Assembly: GCF_037975245.1 (NCBI RefSeq)
Contig: NC_092567.1
Span: 5,216,214-5,280,213, forward strand
Source of the DNA: Apostichopus japonicus
Taxonomy: Eukaryota > Echinodermata > Holothuroidea > Aspidochirotida > Stichopodidae
DNA length: 64,000 nucleotides
Reading direction: 5' to 3'
Part shown: positions 12,420 to 24,266 of the stretch, piece by piece
Layout: the number at the start of each line of letters is the position of its first letter
Numbering within the stretch: the first letter of the stretch is position 1
Position numbers and translations under genes: made by a program
Notes under the pieces: model-generated
Databases searched by the model: none
What the model was told of the DNA's origin: nothing
What the model saw: the letters and a program-made list of their open reading frames with translations, nothing else

Positions 12420-14027
12420 TATTTTTAGGGGGGGGGGGGGTATGGTGGGCTAGCTTTCATTTTTTTTGGGGGGGGCATGCCATGCTTGCGCTTAAAGCAA
12501 TTAAACGGCATCAGATGAAAACATATATCCAAAATGGCTTCATCCTGACTTGCATCAAAACTGAACCTCACATATCCCTACCTCAACAGTATTAAATATG
12601 AGTCGTCTTTGCATCATTTAGCAACCATTAGTGCAGCACCATTATTACAGTCAATGTGAACCTTTGTTACGTGAACAAGTTTTTAATGCAAGATTGCCCA
12701 CTAAAATGTACCAGTTCCATCAGCAATGATGGCAGCACATGCCTCAGTATTGATTGTTTGTATCTTATCACACCTTAGCATGGGATACTTTTGACAGATC
12801 AGCTTCAATAAACAGTGGTTACCGCATGCATGTAAGGTCACAAGCTTGTGTGGTTGAACATACGATATTGCTGTTAATTTCTATAAGGAAAAGCTTCCCT
12901 GCATAAGTCCGCAAAGTTATTTCCCTTTTGGTAACAAATAAACTGCAATCAATAAGTTGGGTGCCAAAACAACATTAAAGCATAAATGAAGTCATGATGC
13001 ATTGCTCTACTCAATATGGATGGACCTTTCCAAAGGAGTGCTTCCAACCTTTATTTTGGAACCAAGATCCTTCCTTGACAACTCTCAGATTTTTATTTCC
13101 ATGCTGACATACTCTCTAATGACATCTTAAATTATTTAATCACATTGAAGATGTTTGAAAACATATTATTCACTTGTATTATTCACGTGTTGTTCTTACA
13201 TTACCAGAATTTGAACTTGTAAGACTACATCGCTCTTCCCTCAGCTCACCTTATTCATCGATTGGCAACTGATCTACAACGCTTAAATCCCCGTAAATGT
13301 TTAGACAATTCGGTTTCTTACTCACATCTATGATTTCTAAAGGATTTGGTGTATTTCAGTGTGGTATCTGGTTTTGAAGGGGCTCCTGAAAGACCTTTGT
13401 ACAAGGTTGGTTTGTTATCTGCAGTTAGCGTTGTATATATTGGCACGTAAGAGAAAGCAGAAAAACTGCACTGTAACCTGGAAAACCCTAACAAATTTCA
13501 AACACAGGAAAACGCGTATCGGGTCTGTGTACTCTATGCGTGGAAGAAAAGCTAGAGTGTAAGGAAGTATCACCTAAAGGCTACCGTAGACGTCTCACTG
13601 GTGGGCAGAGAATAACATACTGCCAATAGTAGCACTCCAGTGACTTCTGACCTGGGTGTAAACTGTCCTTGTTTTGATGCATGGTGCATGACATGGTCAT
13701 AGAGACAGTATTGTTTAAATCTAGCTAAGATTTGTTGGAGAGGAGAGGTTTCTAAGCACAAAGGGGATATCTGTTTTGATTACTGGAGAGAAAGGTTGTT
13801 AGTAGCTAGTGCTAGGGAGATGTTTTATTTGTTCAAATATTCTTTTTTTATTTCTGAAGGAATTTTATCTTTACGTCAGAGAGAAGGGTACTTTTTATTC
13901 CACTGCTAAGTATTGCTGATTAAGGTCCCGAGAAAACGGAAATTATAATATACTGTAAGTTCTCAAACAATACTTCTTATGTTTCAATTATGAGTCATAT
14001 CTTATTTCTCTGATGTTTATTATATAT
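12420..14027. other. intron, no gene seen
   Basis: Intronic sequence of the minus-strand gene. It contains two G-runs near 12427-12440 and 12467-12474. No exon with paired splice sites and open frame was found on either strand. Confidence 0.4.
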
Positions 14028-14106
14028 GTATACATCCATCCACACCCATCTATACACACATACACACACATACATACATATGTATACATAAATACATACA
14101 TACATA
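14028..14106. repeat. (TACA)n / (CATA)n microsatellite
   Basis: Imperfect tetranucleotide repeat of TACA, CACA and TACATA units in the intron next to the third UPA exon. Open frames over it on both strands are repeat artefacts. Confidence 0.8.
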
Positions 14107-14273
14107 TTGAACATCGTGAAAATGGGAGTTGTGAGAGAACAAACAAAGATGACATCTCTACAGCTGCCGCTAAATGTACATCGTTTGTAAATACAATATT
14201 ACAAATAAGAGACAAATGAACATAGGCGGATATACTTTGCTAAAACACACAACATACATTACAAAAAACTTAC

Positions 14274-14477
14274 TAAAACGTAGCAACCAACGGTTAGTGG
14301 GAATATTAATTCCACAAGATCCGACCCTTGGCCAGCTTTGAAGTAACATGCGCATCGATCTGTTTCGTCGGAGGCCATCTTATTCAAGAGAAACGTACGG
14401 AAACTTTCTTCGGTCTTATTCAAGAGAAACGTACGGAAACTTCCTTCGGTAATCGCAACTGTGCTAAAACTGATTTC
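14274..14477 (-). CDS. exon: C-terminal third of UPA domain, with internal 12-residue duplication
   Basis: This 204-nt (68-codon) exon is phase 0 at both ends. It runs from a 3' splice site in cttatttgcctttaaag to a 5' splice site GTTTTA/gtaagt. The start EISFSTVAI and the end ...DRCACYFKAGQGSDLVELIF correspond to the last strands of the UPA domain in UNC5 proteins, where an EIPF-type motif and a CxVCxRQxEGEGQIF-type segment occur (family pattern recalled, not searched). Between them the 12-residue segment TEGSFRTFLLNK is repeated as TEESFRTFLLNK. At DNA level this is a 36-nt tandem duplication differing at one base. One copy is what the domain normally holds, so the second is an in-frame insertion. 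Confidence 0.8.
14379..14450 (-). repeat. 36-nt exonic tandem duplication in the UPA domain
   Basis: Units at 14415-14450 and 14379-14414 are identical at 35 of 36 bases. The single change turns GGA (Gly) in the first copy into GAA (Glu) in the second. The unit length preserves the frame. Confidence 0.9.
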
Positions 14478-15381
14478 CTTTAAAGGCAAATAAGCAGTTG
14501 TTAAATAAATATGGCACTAAAGTTAAATTCAACATACTTTACTTATTTCGGAAAAAAGTAAACTCATGAATACGTAGGCCTATATAGTAGTAACTTTGAC
14601 ATTTTTCTATGTTGCGGATTGCTTGAGATTAGCACGATTCGTGGTCGCTATTTCTATTCCTTGGTCTAAGTTCTTTAGAGGAAATATAGACGGAAGTATT
14701 AATGTAAAATTTTGTTTTCTGATCAATAGATTTGTAGAAACAAATTTAATGCCATCATTCGATAATCTATGACTTTACTAGCAAAACCACAGGTAATTTT
14801 ATAAAGTGATACTTATTATTATTTTAAATTAATTTATTGAACGGATCTACTAACGCATCTCCAACATAGAACTCAAACCTATTTTACCGTATTTTTGCAC
14901 TATTTAAATGATGCAGCTGAACCATTAAGCTCAGTAATAAACTCACGAGCAGAATGCCATATACAATATATTTGAAGAATATTTGTTTTGTGTGGAACCT
15001 GTCATCACATGATCATCAAACTAAAACTTTGATAAAGCCATTTCTTTCAGTGACGCTGACAATGAAGATTGAAACCAAGTTTGACGCATTAATGGATGTG
15101 GCGGTCACAATAGAAATATTTTAAGTTCATTATTTTTCAACTTTTTTATTCAACTTGTTGTGCAGGCTTTAGTTAGACTTCCGTCTTGCTACTCCCCTAC
15201 ATAAGAAGAGTACACTAGTTAGTATTTTAATTGATGATTCAGTGAGATTAATTGACTTTTTATAAACAAATATGTGCTTTTACTAGTAATGAAGTCATCG
15301 AAAAAATATCAAACACAGTTCAAGCTTAGTAACACGATAGTTTTGAGCCGATTTATTTAACAATAAACTATTTCAACCAAC

Positions 15382-15516
15382 CTTTGTTTTTGTGGCTTCC
15401 TCATTTTTCCAATTACGTGGTGCTTTTTCAAATAAAACTGTCAGAGGCAATTGCCCTTCTTTAAAAAACACGGCTGGTACTTGACGCAGTACAATAAAAC
15501 TATTCAATTCGAGAAT
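15382..15516 (-). CDS. exon: middle part of UPA domain
   Basis: This 135-nt (45-codon) exon is phase 0-0. Its 3' splice site follows a long pyrimidine tract (ttttttctctctgtatactctcaaag). The 5' splice site is AAG/gttggt, a weak but allowed GT site. The segment VPAVFFKEGQLPLTVLFEK followed by APRNWKNEE lines up with the UNC5 UPA stretch PKTLxFxxSYHNLxLSIHDxPxxLWxSK (family knowledge), including the conserved Pro, the hydrophobic alternation and the Trp. It joins in frame to both neighbouring UPA exons. I first considered a later acceptor (gaattgaatag), but that breaks the frame with the upstream exon; the one chosen does not. Confidence 0.82.
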
Positions 15517-16131
15517 CTTTGAGAGTATACAGAGAGAAAAAATGACATTGTAAGGTTGTAAAGCAATATCATTGAATAAGGTTGTTGTAGTGAATCAGAT
15601 AAAAACAGATGGTAGATGCCATATCCCTTCCACATAATGTTTACTGCATCTGTGCAACGATAGCACGATAACACAAACGGTAAACGCCCAAGTTTACTGT
15701 TAAGCTTAGAGATGTCTTTGCTTACTATTATATATCAAATATGATTAGTAAGATGTTCATGGTCCTAATTAGTTTTCATTGGATACATATTAATTAAAAA
15801 CAAGATTATTAATTATGAAGTTATATTTTCCTGCGCAAAAGTTTTTGCTACTGTTAACTCTCATACTGAAAATGCATAGCTTGCAGCACTGTAGCAAAGT
15901 CAGTTTGACATTAATTGAAATTGTTTGTACGTTGATATTTCTCTTATAATTAAGGAGAAACCTTTACTGATAAAGCTACTATCGAATTTAAATATATTGC
16001 TATGCCACTGGCAGAAAAGAAACAGTTGTTATATAAAAGTCAGCTGAACGATTTAAGGAGGAAATGCTATTTTCCCGTTTTGCAGTATTTCACAGTCTTT
16101 TGAACAGGTCGAGTTATTTAAACTTGCTTAC

Positions 16132-16352
16132 CTGTTTGCAACTTGGTAACTGCCAGTAATACCCTATGTGAAGAAATATTTCATTTTCAGTGGAAGAACT
16201 CTTAGCGGCAAACAACATAATCTTCTTAGCCTCGACTATATGATCACCAATTTCAAATTTCTTCCAGCAGAAATTGTAAAGCCGCATCACACAGGTTTTA
16301 TAAGTTACATCACACTGAGTATTTCTTTCCTCTTCCCATTTTGGTCGGGTGC
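16132..16352 (-). CDS. exon: end of ZU5 region and N-terminal part of UPA domain
   Basis: This 221-nt exon starts after atttttttgtctaag with two bases that complete the split Gly codon left by the ZU5 exon. It then reads 73 codons and ends in phase 0 at AAACAG/gtaagc. The peptide starts TRPKWEEERNTQCDVTYK and continues CVMRLYNFCWKKFEIGDH, then AAKSSSTENEIFLHIGYY. The Cys followed by alternating hydrophobics is like the CVxxYxxDD-type start of UPA in UNC5. No stop occurs in the frame. The exact ZU5/UPA boundary cannot be fixed by eye. Confidence 0.82.
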
Positions 16353-16680
16353 CTTAGACAAAAAAATAATATGTGATAAAAAAATAAAATTGAGCTTCAG
16401 AGAAAGTTCCTGAATATGAAACTAAAAGCATTACCTAGAATGAAACATTTAGATTTCCCTCTTCCTTTGGAAACGTACAACGCAACTCGTCCCTGAATGT
16501 AAACTTGTTCGTATTAACTTACGTATTCACTTACGTGAAAGCTTTCAAAACAATAAGAGATGTCAAATTGCTTTTAGTCAACTGTACAGGATTCGTAAAT
16601 TAAGTAAGGTATATCAGTGCTCAGTCTTGACATACCCTCACTAATGCTCTTGTTATTAGTGACCTTGAGTTTCGACTTGT

Positions 16681-17163
16681 TTATACAGTGGATTACCTAA
16701 TTATCTTATCAATAAGCTACAGCGTGCACAGAATGCTGCTGTTAGATGTTTATTTCATGTACCATCTAGTACGCATGTTACTTCTCCCTCCTGCAATAGG
16801 TTCACTGGTTGTCTATCAATTACCGAACTCAGTTTAAGATTCTTACTCTTCCCTATAAGGACGCAGGACCTTGCCTTATTTAGAATTTGCTGTCCTTTAA
16901 GACCGGTGGTTATTTCAATCGGTCATCTAATCGTTCTGATCGCTACGTTCTATGGTTCAATTAAGTTAGAAGAACGCGCTTTTTGCTTTATTGCTTCTGA
17001 ACTCTGGGATAGTTTGCCTGTTGAAATTTGTAGACGTGATACTTTTTTAATTTTTATGAAGAGGTTAACAACTTATTTGTTTAGTCTTTATTATTGGCTC
17101 TTACGTTTTCTATCTAACTGCTTTGATTTTGTATGGTTTGGTTTTCACTTTCATGCTTTATAA
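16681..17163 (+). mobile_element. degraded non-LTR retrotransposon tail
   Basis: The plus strand encodes pieces of a LINE reverse-transcriptase C-terminus: GLPNYLINKLQRAQNAAVR, then in a shifted frame HWLSINYRTQFKIL...YKDAGP, then ELWDSLPVEI with a FMKRLTTYLF tail. The order of motifs is that of CR1/L2/Jockey-like elements. Frameshifts and a stop show decay. It lies in the intron between the ZU5 and UPA exons, opposite in strand to the host gene. Confidence 0.75.
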
Positions 17164-17335
17164 ATCTTTTCAATGATAAGAATAATCACATGTTATTCAT
17201 GTAACGTGATTGTAACTCTTTATCATGAGTACATGTAACATTCCGCTGTATCATTTGCAACCCCAAAAGATGTCACAGTCATTCGTACATGGGGTCACAC
17301 CATTTTATTTTTCAAAGAAAAAACCCATTATTTAC

Positions 17336-17653
17336 CTTCTTTATGGTGACTGCTGTATACCTTTGCTTTCCATGCACATTTTTTCTTGAGAACCAAACAG
17401 TGAGGCAATGTCAATGTTGCTGGTATTAAAATCTTAATGTTATTGGGAAGGAGTTCTACCACTACTGAGGAGTTACTAGCAAACGATAATTCAGTTTCAT
17501 CCAGATAATAATGTGGAATTATTCTCATTCGGATAAAATAATCACGTCGTAGAGCACCGGGAGGTATTTCTAAGCTGACACCGGTATTCTGAATGTCTAG
17601 CTTTCCACCGTCTTTACCGATCATTGATTCTGCACTCATGGAAAGAGAATCAC
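17336..17653 (-). CDS. exon: ZU5 domain
   Basis: This 318-nt exon lies between a 3' splice site ending tctattcgctag and the 5' splice site AAAGAAG/gtaaat. It starts with two bases completing a codon from the upstream exon and ends with one base (G) completed by the exon at 16352. The core reads GKDGGKLDIQNTGVSLEIPP followed by GALRRDYFIRMRI. The GG-L...GVSL-IPPGAL pattern is the signature of ZU5, the beta-rich domain of UNC5, ankyrin, ZO-1 and PIDD. The remaining strands follow, ending about LPHCLVLKKKCAW. In PIDD-type proteins the ZU5 can undergo HFS-type autocleavage; I see no HFS here. Together with UPA and Death exons downstream it defines a ZU5-UPA-Death cytoplasmic module. Confidence 0.9.
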
Positions 17654-18070
17654 CTAGCGAATAGAAAGAAAACTATTTAATATGTAGACAGTTGAAAAAT
17701 TCTTTATATTTAACAGACTGTTGTTTGTATCAAGTTTGCACTGATTTATCGATATTCATAGTTCACTTTCTCAATTTATATGTAGTCCTCGATTGCGCGA
17801 TTGATGGTTCATGCTTTACACGTAGACCAAGATCGTAACAAATCCGTGTCCTATATATACATGTGAAGAGATTTATCTTGGTTCCATCATTTCATCTTTT
17901 CGTCATTTAACGGAATACTGTTTGGCTTAGTAACATTTGACGATCCCTTAATTTGTTCCATTGCTTTCAATACAATCGCCCACAAAATGATGTACACTAT
18001 GATACGAATTGAGGTGTTTAGTCCTGTAATACATGTCTTTCAATCGTTAGCAGTTTAATACACAACTTAC

Positions 18071-18128
18071 CTAGGTCCTTCTTAATGTTCTCGCCTGTAT
18101 GAATTGATACTTCATCTGCAGACGTCAC
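18071..18128 (-). CDS. exon: linker N-terminal to ZU5
   Basis: This 58-nt exon follows a 3' splice site in ctttcaccgtacgcag and ends at GACCTAG/gtaagt. It reads VTSADEVSIHTGENIKKDL plus one base, which joins the GT at the start of the ZU5 exon to give Gly. No domain is recognised; the segment is charged and probably a flexible linker. The incoming phase is 0, which fits the exon at 18609-18683. Confidence 0.75.
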
Positions 18129-18608
18129 CTGCGTACGGTGAAAGGAAGGAACAATTATACCAGGATCGTTTATTCAGATTACAGAAGTGACATTCATGCT
18201 GTATAAGCCTCAGTTATTATAAAACAAAAAGGTTCTAATTTATACTGTAGAATGATTTATTGCTCGTACCATATTTTTGGTGCGATAAAAGAGGTTATCA
18301 TTGCTGTCAATCCACTGCAGAAAACTCACATTCAAGATCTCAATGCGCAATAAATGTGTAGTATATTATGGGATACGTATGGAACTTAACAACATGCAAT
18401 GTACACAGTTGAATTATCGCACAAGGAATATCACAATTGACTAAAAATAATGGGCAGGAGTACGTTCTTATCTCCTTCAAACAACTGATCGTAATAAAGA
18501 TTTACGAATCAAACTGTCCGGAACGTGACAATAAATTGATCATTTTTGCTCTGTTTCGAATGAATGAAGGATATGTTTCTCAAAATGCCGAAATTACCGA
18601 AAACTTAC

Positions 18609-18683
18609 ACTTCCTTCTTTATATGCTCTCCTGACTGATAAACTGGTCTGTGTTTCTCTAACTTCCTTGGTGTCCTCTTCCAT
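18609..18683 (-). CDS. exon: charged linker, possible internal start codon
   Basis: The exon spans 75 nt, starts with ATG in phase 0 and ends at GGAAGT/gtaagt. It encodes MEEDTKEVRETQTSLSVRR then AYKEGS. The upstream bases read ...aaaacagag, so two AG acceptors lie two bases apart. Only the one nearer the ATG keeps the frame with the phase-0 micro-exons further upstream. Alternatively the ATG here could be a translation start for a cytoplasmic isoform lacking everything upstream. Hydrophilic content argues against a membrane segment. Confidence 0.7.
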
Positions 18684-19587
18684 CTCTGTTTTGGTGGTCA
18701 AGAGGTATGCAATGAAATTAACAATGGAAAACTTAAAATTACATATACTCATGCTCAATTAGTTTAAATATCAAAGAAAAGAAAGGGGGCAATACCGTGA
18801 TGGATTACCCATTCCGTTTCAATCTCATTTCTTTTTTTGAGATTTCAATCATTGGAAATCAGATACGAACTTGCATGGTCTGAAACTTACATTGTACATT
18901 CTTCGGATTGACTCGGAATGCATTATTCATAATTTAAGCAAATTAATGTCCCTATATATATATCAACGTAATGGTATTACAAAGTATGATTTTAATAGTG
19001 TAGTGGTTAAAACATCCTACCTTTTAAGTGTGTCACTACATGCTGTTCGAAAGGATTCCTTGGTATTTCTCGTAACTAAAAAGGTAAAAGCACAATACAA
19101 TTAGCATTGGAAACAGCAGTAACATCAAGAGAAACTTCAATTGAGTAAAAAGAGAATAATATGTTTATTAATCAAATAGTAATGCGACACCTCATTGTCT
19201 ACGAAATTGAACTCACTGTTCAATTTTGTAACTTTGCACAATTTGTATCCATTAAAACGACGTTTTTGATATACTTTCAAGCTGCGTGTTGCAAGGTGAC
19301 ATGCATAGGAATCAAGAGACATATCCCTCATTAAGTACACACGCAAATGCACCCACGCATAAGCCAACTTGACTGCACATGATCCGAAGGATGCAAAGCA
19401 TCGGGAACAAAAGGGATAATTGCTTTATAGGCTAATTACAGCCGTTCAGAATTGTGTAAACTGTTATTGGCTGCGAGTACAGGGGTGCGGCGAAGCCTCC
19501 GAAAGTGTCACAATTTTCAGAAAAACATTGGCCTCTGCTAGTACTTTTAAAAGCACATAAATACGTGCCAGAAAGAGGATTTTGGTA

Positions 19588-19802
19588 AAGAGAGATGGAA
19601 TGAGAAGAGAATGGAATGAGCGAAAAGAATAGGCAAGAGAACTGAATGACATGAGTGGAAAGAAGGGAATGCGAATGAAATGATATGAGTGAAAAGAATA
19701 AAATGAGAAGATAATAGAATGAGTGAAAAGAATGGCAAGAGAATAAAATGAAATGAGTGAAAAGAATGGAATGAGAAGAGAATGGAAGAGATGAATGAGA
19801 AG
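19588..19802. repeat. purine-rich GAATGAGAAAA-type imperfect satellite
   Basis: About 215 bases of diverged GAATG, AGAGAATGGAATGAG and GAAAAG units, almost free of pyrimidines except T on the plus strand. Minus-strand open frames of up to 130 codons across it (Ser/Phe/His/Leu-rich) are consequences of the repeat. Confidence 0.85.
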
Positions 19803-21945
19803 TTGGACGTAGTTTTGCTATCATAGAGATATCAAGGTAGTCTATACTGTCGCATATTGTAGAAAATACGAACTCGAAGCAGGATTGGTGTCACGTGTTG
19901 AAATTTATTTGCATATTTCGCTGTTTTGTTTTAACTTTGTAATGGAAATGAAGCCAACGTTTCTCACAGGAGGTGCAGAAATAAAGAAAAAAATGAGAGG
20001 TGTATGTATTTGTATTAAGATGTCTCTATTCTGAAAGACCTAAATGCATGTCTCATGAAACACGAATTACATACTATTTTTTTCTTACTATATTGTTAGT
20101 ATCTGTGTATTAGTATAGCGGTTACTAATTCAAAACAAAAATGAGGCAATCCGAACGTTGAAGGGTGAAACTGGCCAGAGTTTATGAAAATATTTTAAAC
20201 CTTATTTTTTTTTACGGTTTAATGTTCGACATCCAAGGCCTATTTGCTCCCTTTATCCATTAAAATGAAAGTAGCTATAGATCTAAGTAATTAATTAATA
20301 TTGTTCCTGCATCTCCATGGCTACACCTAACAGTTTGGCCAAGATGTGTGTACAGACGCAATAATTCGGGATGTATTACAAATATATTAACTATGAGTGA
20401 CTTCTAAAACTCAGCGGAAGGAAGTTGGTGGATCAAAGACGTTTGGGAAATACAGTTGTCAGATAAACACAGTCAGAGACACCAGGGGTGAATTAAGTAG
20501 ACTAGTGTAGATCTGTCAACATTGTACAGTTACATGAAGTATGATAAAACCTTAATATATTTTTACTTTCTAAATGTATCCTGTGTGTGTGTGTATGTTA
20601 ATTGGAAGTTTTTACTTGCGCACAAGTCTGCTTTTCAATACTTGACTCTCTGTGTTCGGCGTTAGGCAGGGAAAATGCGGTTTTATGACGACGTGTTTCC
20701 CTATCTATGTGTTTTCTTTTGCATATCAGTGTGCCCTTTCGTTGACCTTTTGTCCTGTTAAGTTCAAGCAAAAGGTGCAAGGGCTAAGACTGTGCAGCAA
20801 GAATGTTTACAGTTGGGGGTTCTGGGGAGGGGTAAGTTATAACAAAGATATTTCACCTCCAGATAAGAAACGTCATTTTTGTTAAAAACTGTAACACGAT
20901 CACGTGACTCAAAGGGAGTAGAGCACGCATATCTCTCAATAATTTTGTTTTTAAACTTTGTTGGAAGAGAGTCAAATCGCATGCACGCATTTTCATCTCA
21001 AATCACATTAGTGTCGTTAGCTACCTTCGTCGTTGCTGCCATGTCTTTTATATAAACGGACCCGAACTGGAATTTACTTGATGCACCCTTCTACATTTAA
21101 TCCACTCTGTAAGGGATTACGGTATGACGTCATCACTCAGTCACTAAAACATCAACCGTTCATTATTACTAGTTTCCTTATATGTCATATAACAACAGTT
21201 CGCTCCGAGTAAGTGATTTATGACACAATGTATGCTCTCGTTTTACAAAGATTCATGATGCTATAACCCAACGGATACCCTCCTAAACCATCCCCAACCC
21301 CTCCCCGACCCAAATGAATGATTCTAATGATTTTATTATATCAACAAATAACGGTGTAGAAATTTATGGGAGATCTGAGTATAGACTTCTACAGTTAGCC
21401 CTTTGTGTGTAGAGAAAATTGTTACACTATAAAAGTAACACTCAAAATGTTATTTTTTTTTTATCAGTTCCTTTCACGGTCAATAAAATGTGAAAAATTT
21501 GAATTGATAACGAATTATGATATGCACATCAGCAGAATGAAATAAAATAATCATTAAGCATCTGCCGGCGGGAGGGGATTGACAGCTTAAAAGTTATTTT
21601 CCAATATTGTGTGAGGCTTGTAACACACCAGAACACTGGACTAAACTTATTTTAAAGTCTATCCGTTTCTTTGTTTATCATTTCTTTGACTGTGTGTGCG
21701 GAAGTAAGATTATTTAGGCCGCATCTAAACTTGACATTGAGGTATAAACGAGGTATAAACTTGTAACTGCCCTATATGAATTTCCTGTTCGATACACGAC
21801 AATTATAAATCTTTCCTACTAATGAGAAACAAAGTATAATACTCGTTTGTCTTATTTCTTTGTTTCACATTTAATAATACCTCTTTGTCTGTTATTAAAA
21901 TGACCGTTACTAATTAACGGGAACATGAATCTGTGTCTCTCTTAC

Positions 21946-21981
21946 CTCTTCTCCTGGAAGATTGCCCAGTCGGTCACTGGT
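21946..21981 (-). CDS. 36-nt micro-exon (copy A)
   Basis: The exon is bounded by ctcttcctttccag and GAAGAG/gtaaga. Read in phase 0 it encodes TSDRLGNLPGEE. Its paralogue in copy B (27368-27403) encodes ACDYKGNLPGEE with the same boundaries. Both splice sites and the 3n length are conserved between the copies although surrounding sequence has diverged, which argues for function. It would join in frame to the exon at 18609-18683 downstream. Being phase 0-0 it can be included or skipped freely. Confidence 0.6.
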
Positions 21982-22250
21982 CTGGAAAGGAAGAGAAATA
22001 TTATATTTCATGAGATTTTATGATGGAATTTAAGGAAAATATAATATGGCGAAGCAAACAATATATAAGTTAGAATACATCTTCACAAATATCACAGTAA
22101 ACTATTCCTGGCAGGTAAACGCACATATACATTGAACACCCTAAGGTCAATAAAGGAGCCAGACTCGTCAGTGTAAGATGCACGGACTTAATAACATGAA
22201 TATAAACATCAGCTTTATAGGGAAGATATAGTTAGTTTTAAATCCGTCAT

Positions 22251-22330
22251 CAAACACTGTGTGACGTTATCAAACACTGAGTGACGTCATTAAATACTGA
22301 GTGACGTCATCAAATACTGAGTGACGTCAT
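22251..22330. promoter_or_regulatory. four 20-bp repeats each carrying a CRE-like site
   Basis: Four head-to-tail units of the form caaacactgagtgacgtcat. The last three hold the full palindrome TGACGTCA, the consensus site of CREB/ATF bZIP factors; the first holds TGACGTTA. The array lies about 270 bases upstream (minus sense) of the micro-exon at 21946-21981. A two-unit version sits at the matching place in copy B. Binding is an inference from the motif. Confidence 0.7.
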
Positions 22331-23100
22331 AACGATAAACTTTTCACGAGAAGGGAAAAGAGGGCAGTAGTCAAAGATAGACCCCAGAACATCGTGGATG
22401 TATCGATGTAATTGCAAAAATAAAGCAAATATTGGTTAGCCCACAAAGCATCATATTGGTTACATTAATACGATGAAATATAAAACCCTGCGCAGATTTG
22501 TTTTCTTTTTAAATATACCCTGTATGTGTATGTTTAATTGGTAGTTTGTACATCATCAGTTTTCTTATATTAGACTCTCTTTGTTCAACGTAAGGCAAGG
22601 AACATTTAGACCAGGAAGCGACGGTCTGTAAATTAAGGAAAATTTAGAGTGGGTTTATGTAACCGATACGCCCTGCGTGTCTATTATACTAGTTTAGGCA
22701 GAAACCGCGTGAGTCCGTCATTGCTGTGTCTCTATAAGCTGGACTCGGACTTGGTTTGGGTTGCTGATGCTACCAGTGAAAACCAGGGAGCCTGCTAAAA
22801 AGACAAATATGCAAGGGCAGCTACAGTAAGCTACAGGGTCGGCTAAACGGACTGTTTTTACGACTGTTGTATGTGCGATGATGAAGATTTGCCTTGGAAT
22901 TTAATGAACATAAACAAGAACGGTGCAACATGATTGACAACATTCTACGGTTCATATTTAATGTACATCGAGATGGTGACGTAAAAGCAGGATATGTTCA
23001 GTACTTTCATTTAGGTGAAGACATTCTTAGATTAAGATATTTGTTAATATAATTGAATTTTACTACAGCTAAGTTTTGGCTCAACAGACTACTATCTCAT

Positions 23101-24266
23101 CCTTCGTATACTATGAGCGCTGAGATAACAGCTGAGGCTCATCAAGATAAGTGACTTTACTAGTAAGTCTAATATACAGACCATTAGTTCAGTTCCTTGG
23201 CTGCAATCCAAAACTCAGTGTGAAATATAACAATGACACATTGTACTGGATGCCATTCATAGGTGTCATGTTGTTAATTTCAAGTTAAAAGTAACAGTAA
23301 CATTTAGGACTTCAAAGGGGAGTCATTATGATTTTAGCACCAAAGGGAACATTCCAGAAATTTAACTTTAATAAAGTTGAATTTACAGAAAACATGATAA
23401 GCTATGGAACAAGAACTAGAACCCAATTTGTGTTATTTGACGATAACATATTAAGACAATACTTCTGACTAATGTCACCAATCAATTCATTCTCACACTT
23501 AATATTATGTACTCTCATACTCTTCCATATAGCTACAACATAATACTAGTGAGTTAGTATTACTTTGCTCCCACTGTCTATTATACAATATAGTAGAATC
23601 AGCTTAGTCGAATGTTTTAACGGAAAACAATTATTTTAGCTCAATCGCTAGACCATCATGATTTAATAGTGTTATCATGCATAAATTAGCTCCCTTTATC
23701 TATTTGTTCATCTCTAAATATAATTAGTAAATATTAACTAAAATTATTCTTGCTACCAGTCAATTACTGTTAAGAACAATTGCCAAAGTATATAAGAACA
23801 GTTAATCAGGATGATCAGTTTAAGATCTGTTATAAGATCATTGAAAATGTTATTGTTATTCTCAGCTTACTTTTGAAGACATTTTTCTTTCTATTTTAAG
23901 TGAAATAAACCGACATCAGCTTGTTTGCAATTCAAGAAACTATCGATCAGTGAAAACAACATTATATTTACTCAACAATCGTAGGCTGACATGTGGTTAT
24001 ATACATATAATGAGGAACATTGAATGTAAATTCTCAGCAATTAATACAAAATCTCAGACAATTCCAGGTTTACATATATTTTCTATTTATGTTGATCTTG
24101 TCGATTTGACGAGCTTTGTTGTCAACTGTCCCCCATAGATGACCTATCGTATTCATGTTGCATATGACTAACTGTAAAGCTGTCTTACGAAGACAAGCTC
24201 TTGTTTGCTTATTGAATATAACTTAGTATGAGGATAAACTGTAAACGAAACATTCGATATTCTTAC
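23101..24266. other. intron, no feature seen
   Basis: AT-rich intronic sequence between micro-exons. I saw no exon, repeat or transposon end that could be supported. Confidence 0.35.

Larger units (their letters stand above)
19803..23100. repeat. segmental duplication, copy A
   Basis: This block is recognisably similar to block B in the same orientation. The pieces 19805-20130, 21060-22400, 22400-22640 and 22640-22760 match 25195-25570, 26500-27860, 27860-28025 and 28650-28770. Its right end (22770-23095) is highly similar to 33855-34165 in copy C. It carries one 36-nt micro-exon (21946-21981) and a four-unit CRE repeat. A shorter internal echo of 22520-22640 occurs at 20585-20690. Confidence 0.8.

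Noticed and set aside
19432-19824. 130-codon minus-strand frame rich in Ser, His, Phe and Leu
   Set aside because: It is produced by the purine-rich GAATG repeat; all frames of such a repeat stay open.
21025-21057. TATATAAA followed by ATGGCAGCAACGACGAAG and a GTAGCT donor, as a possible alternative first exon in copy A
   Set aside because: The TATA-like motif is only a few bases from the ATG, too close for a start site about 30 bases downstream. The equivalent in copy B is broken.
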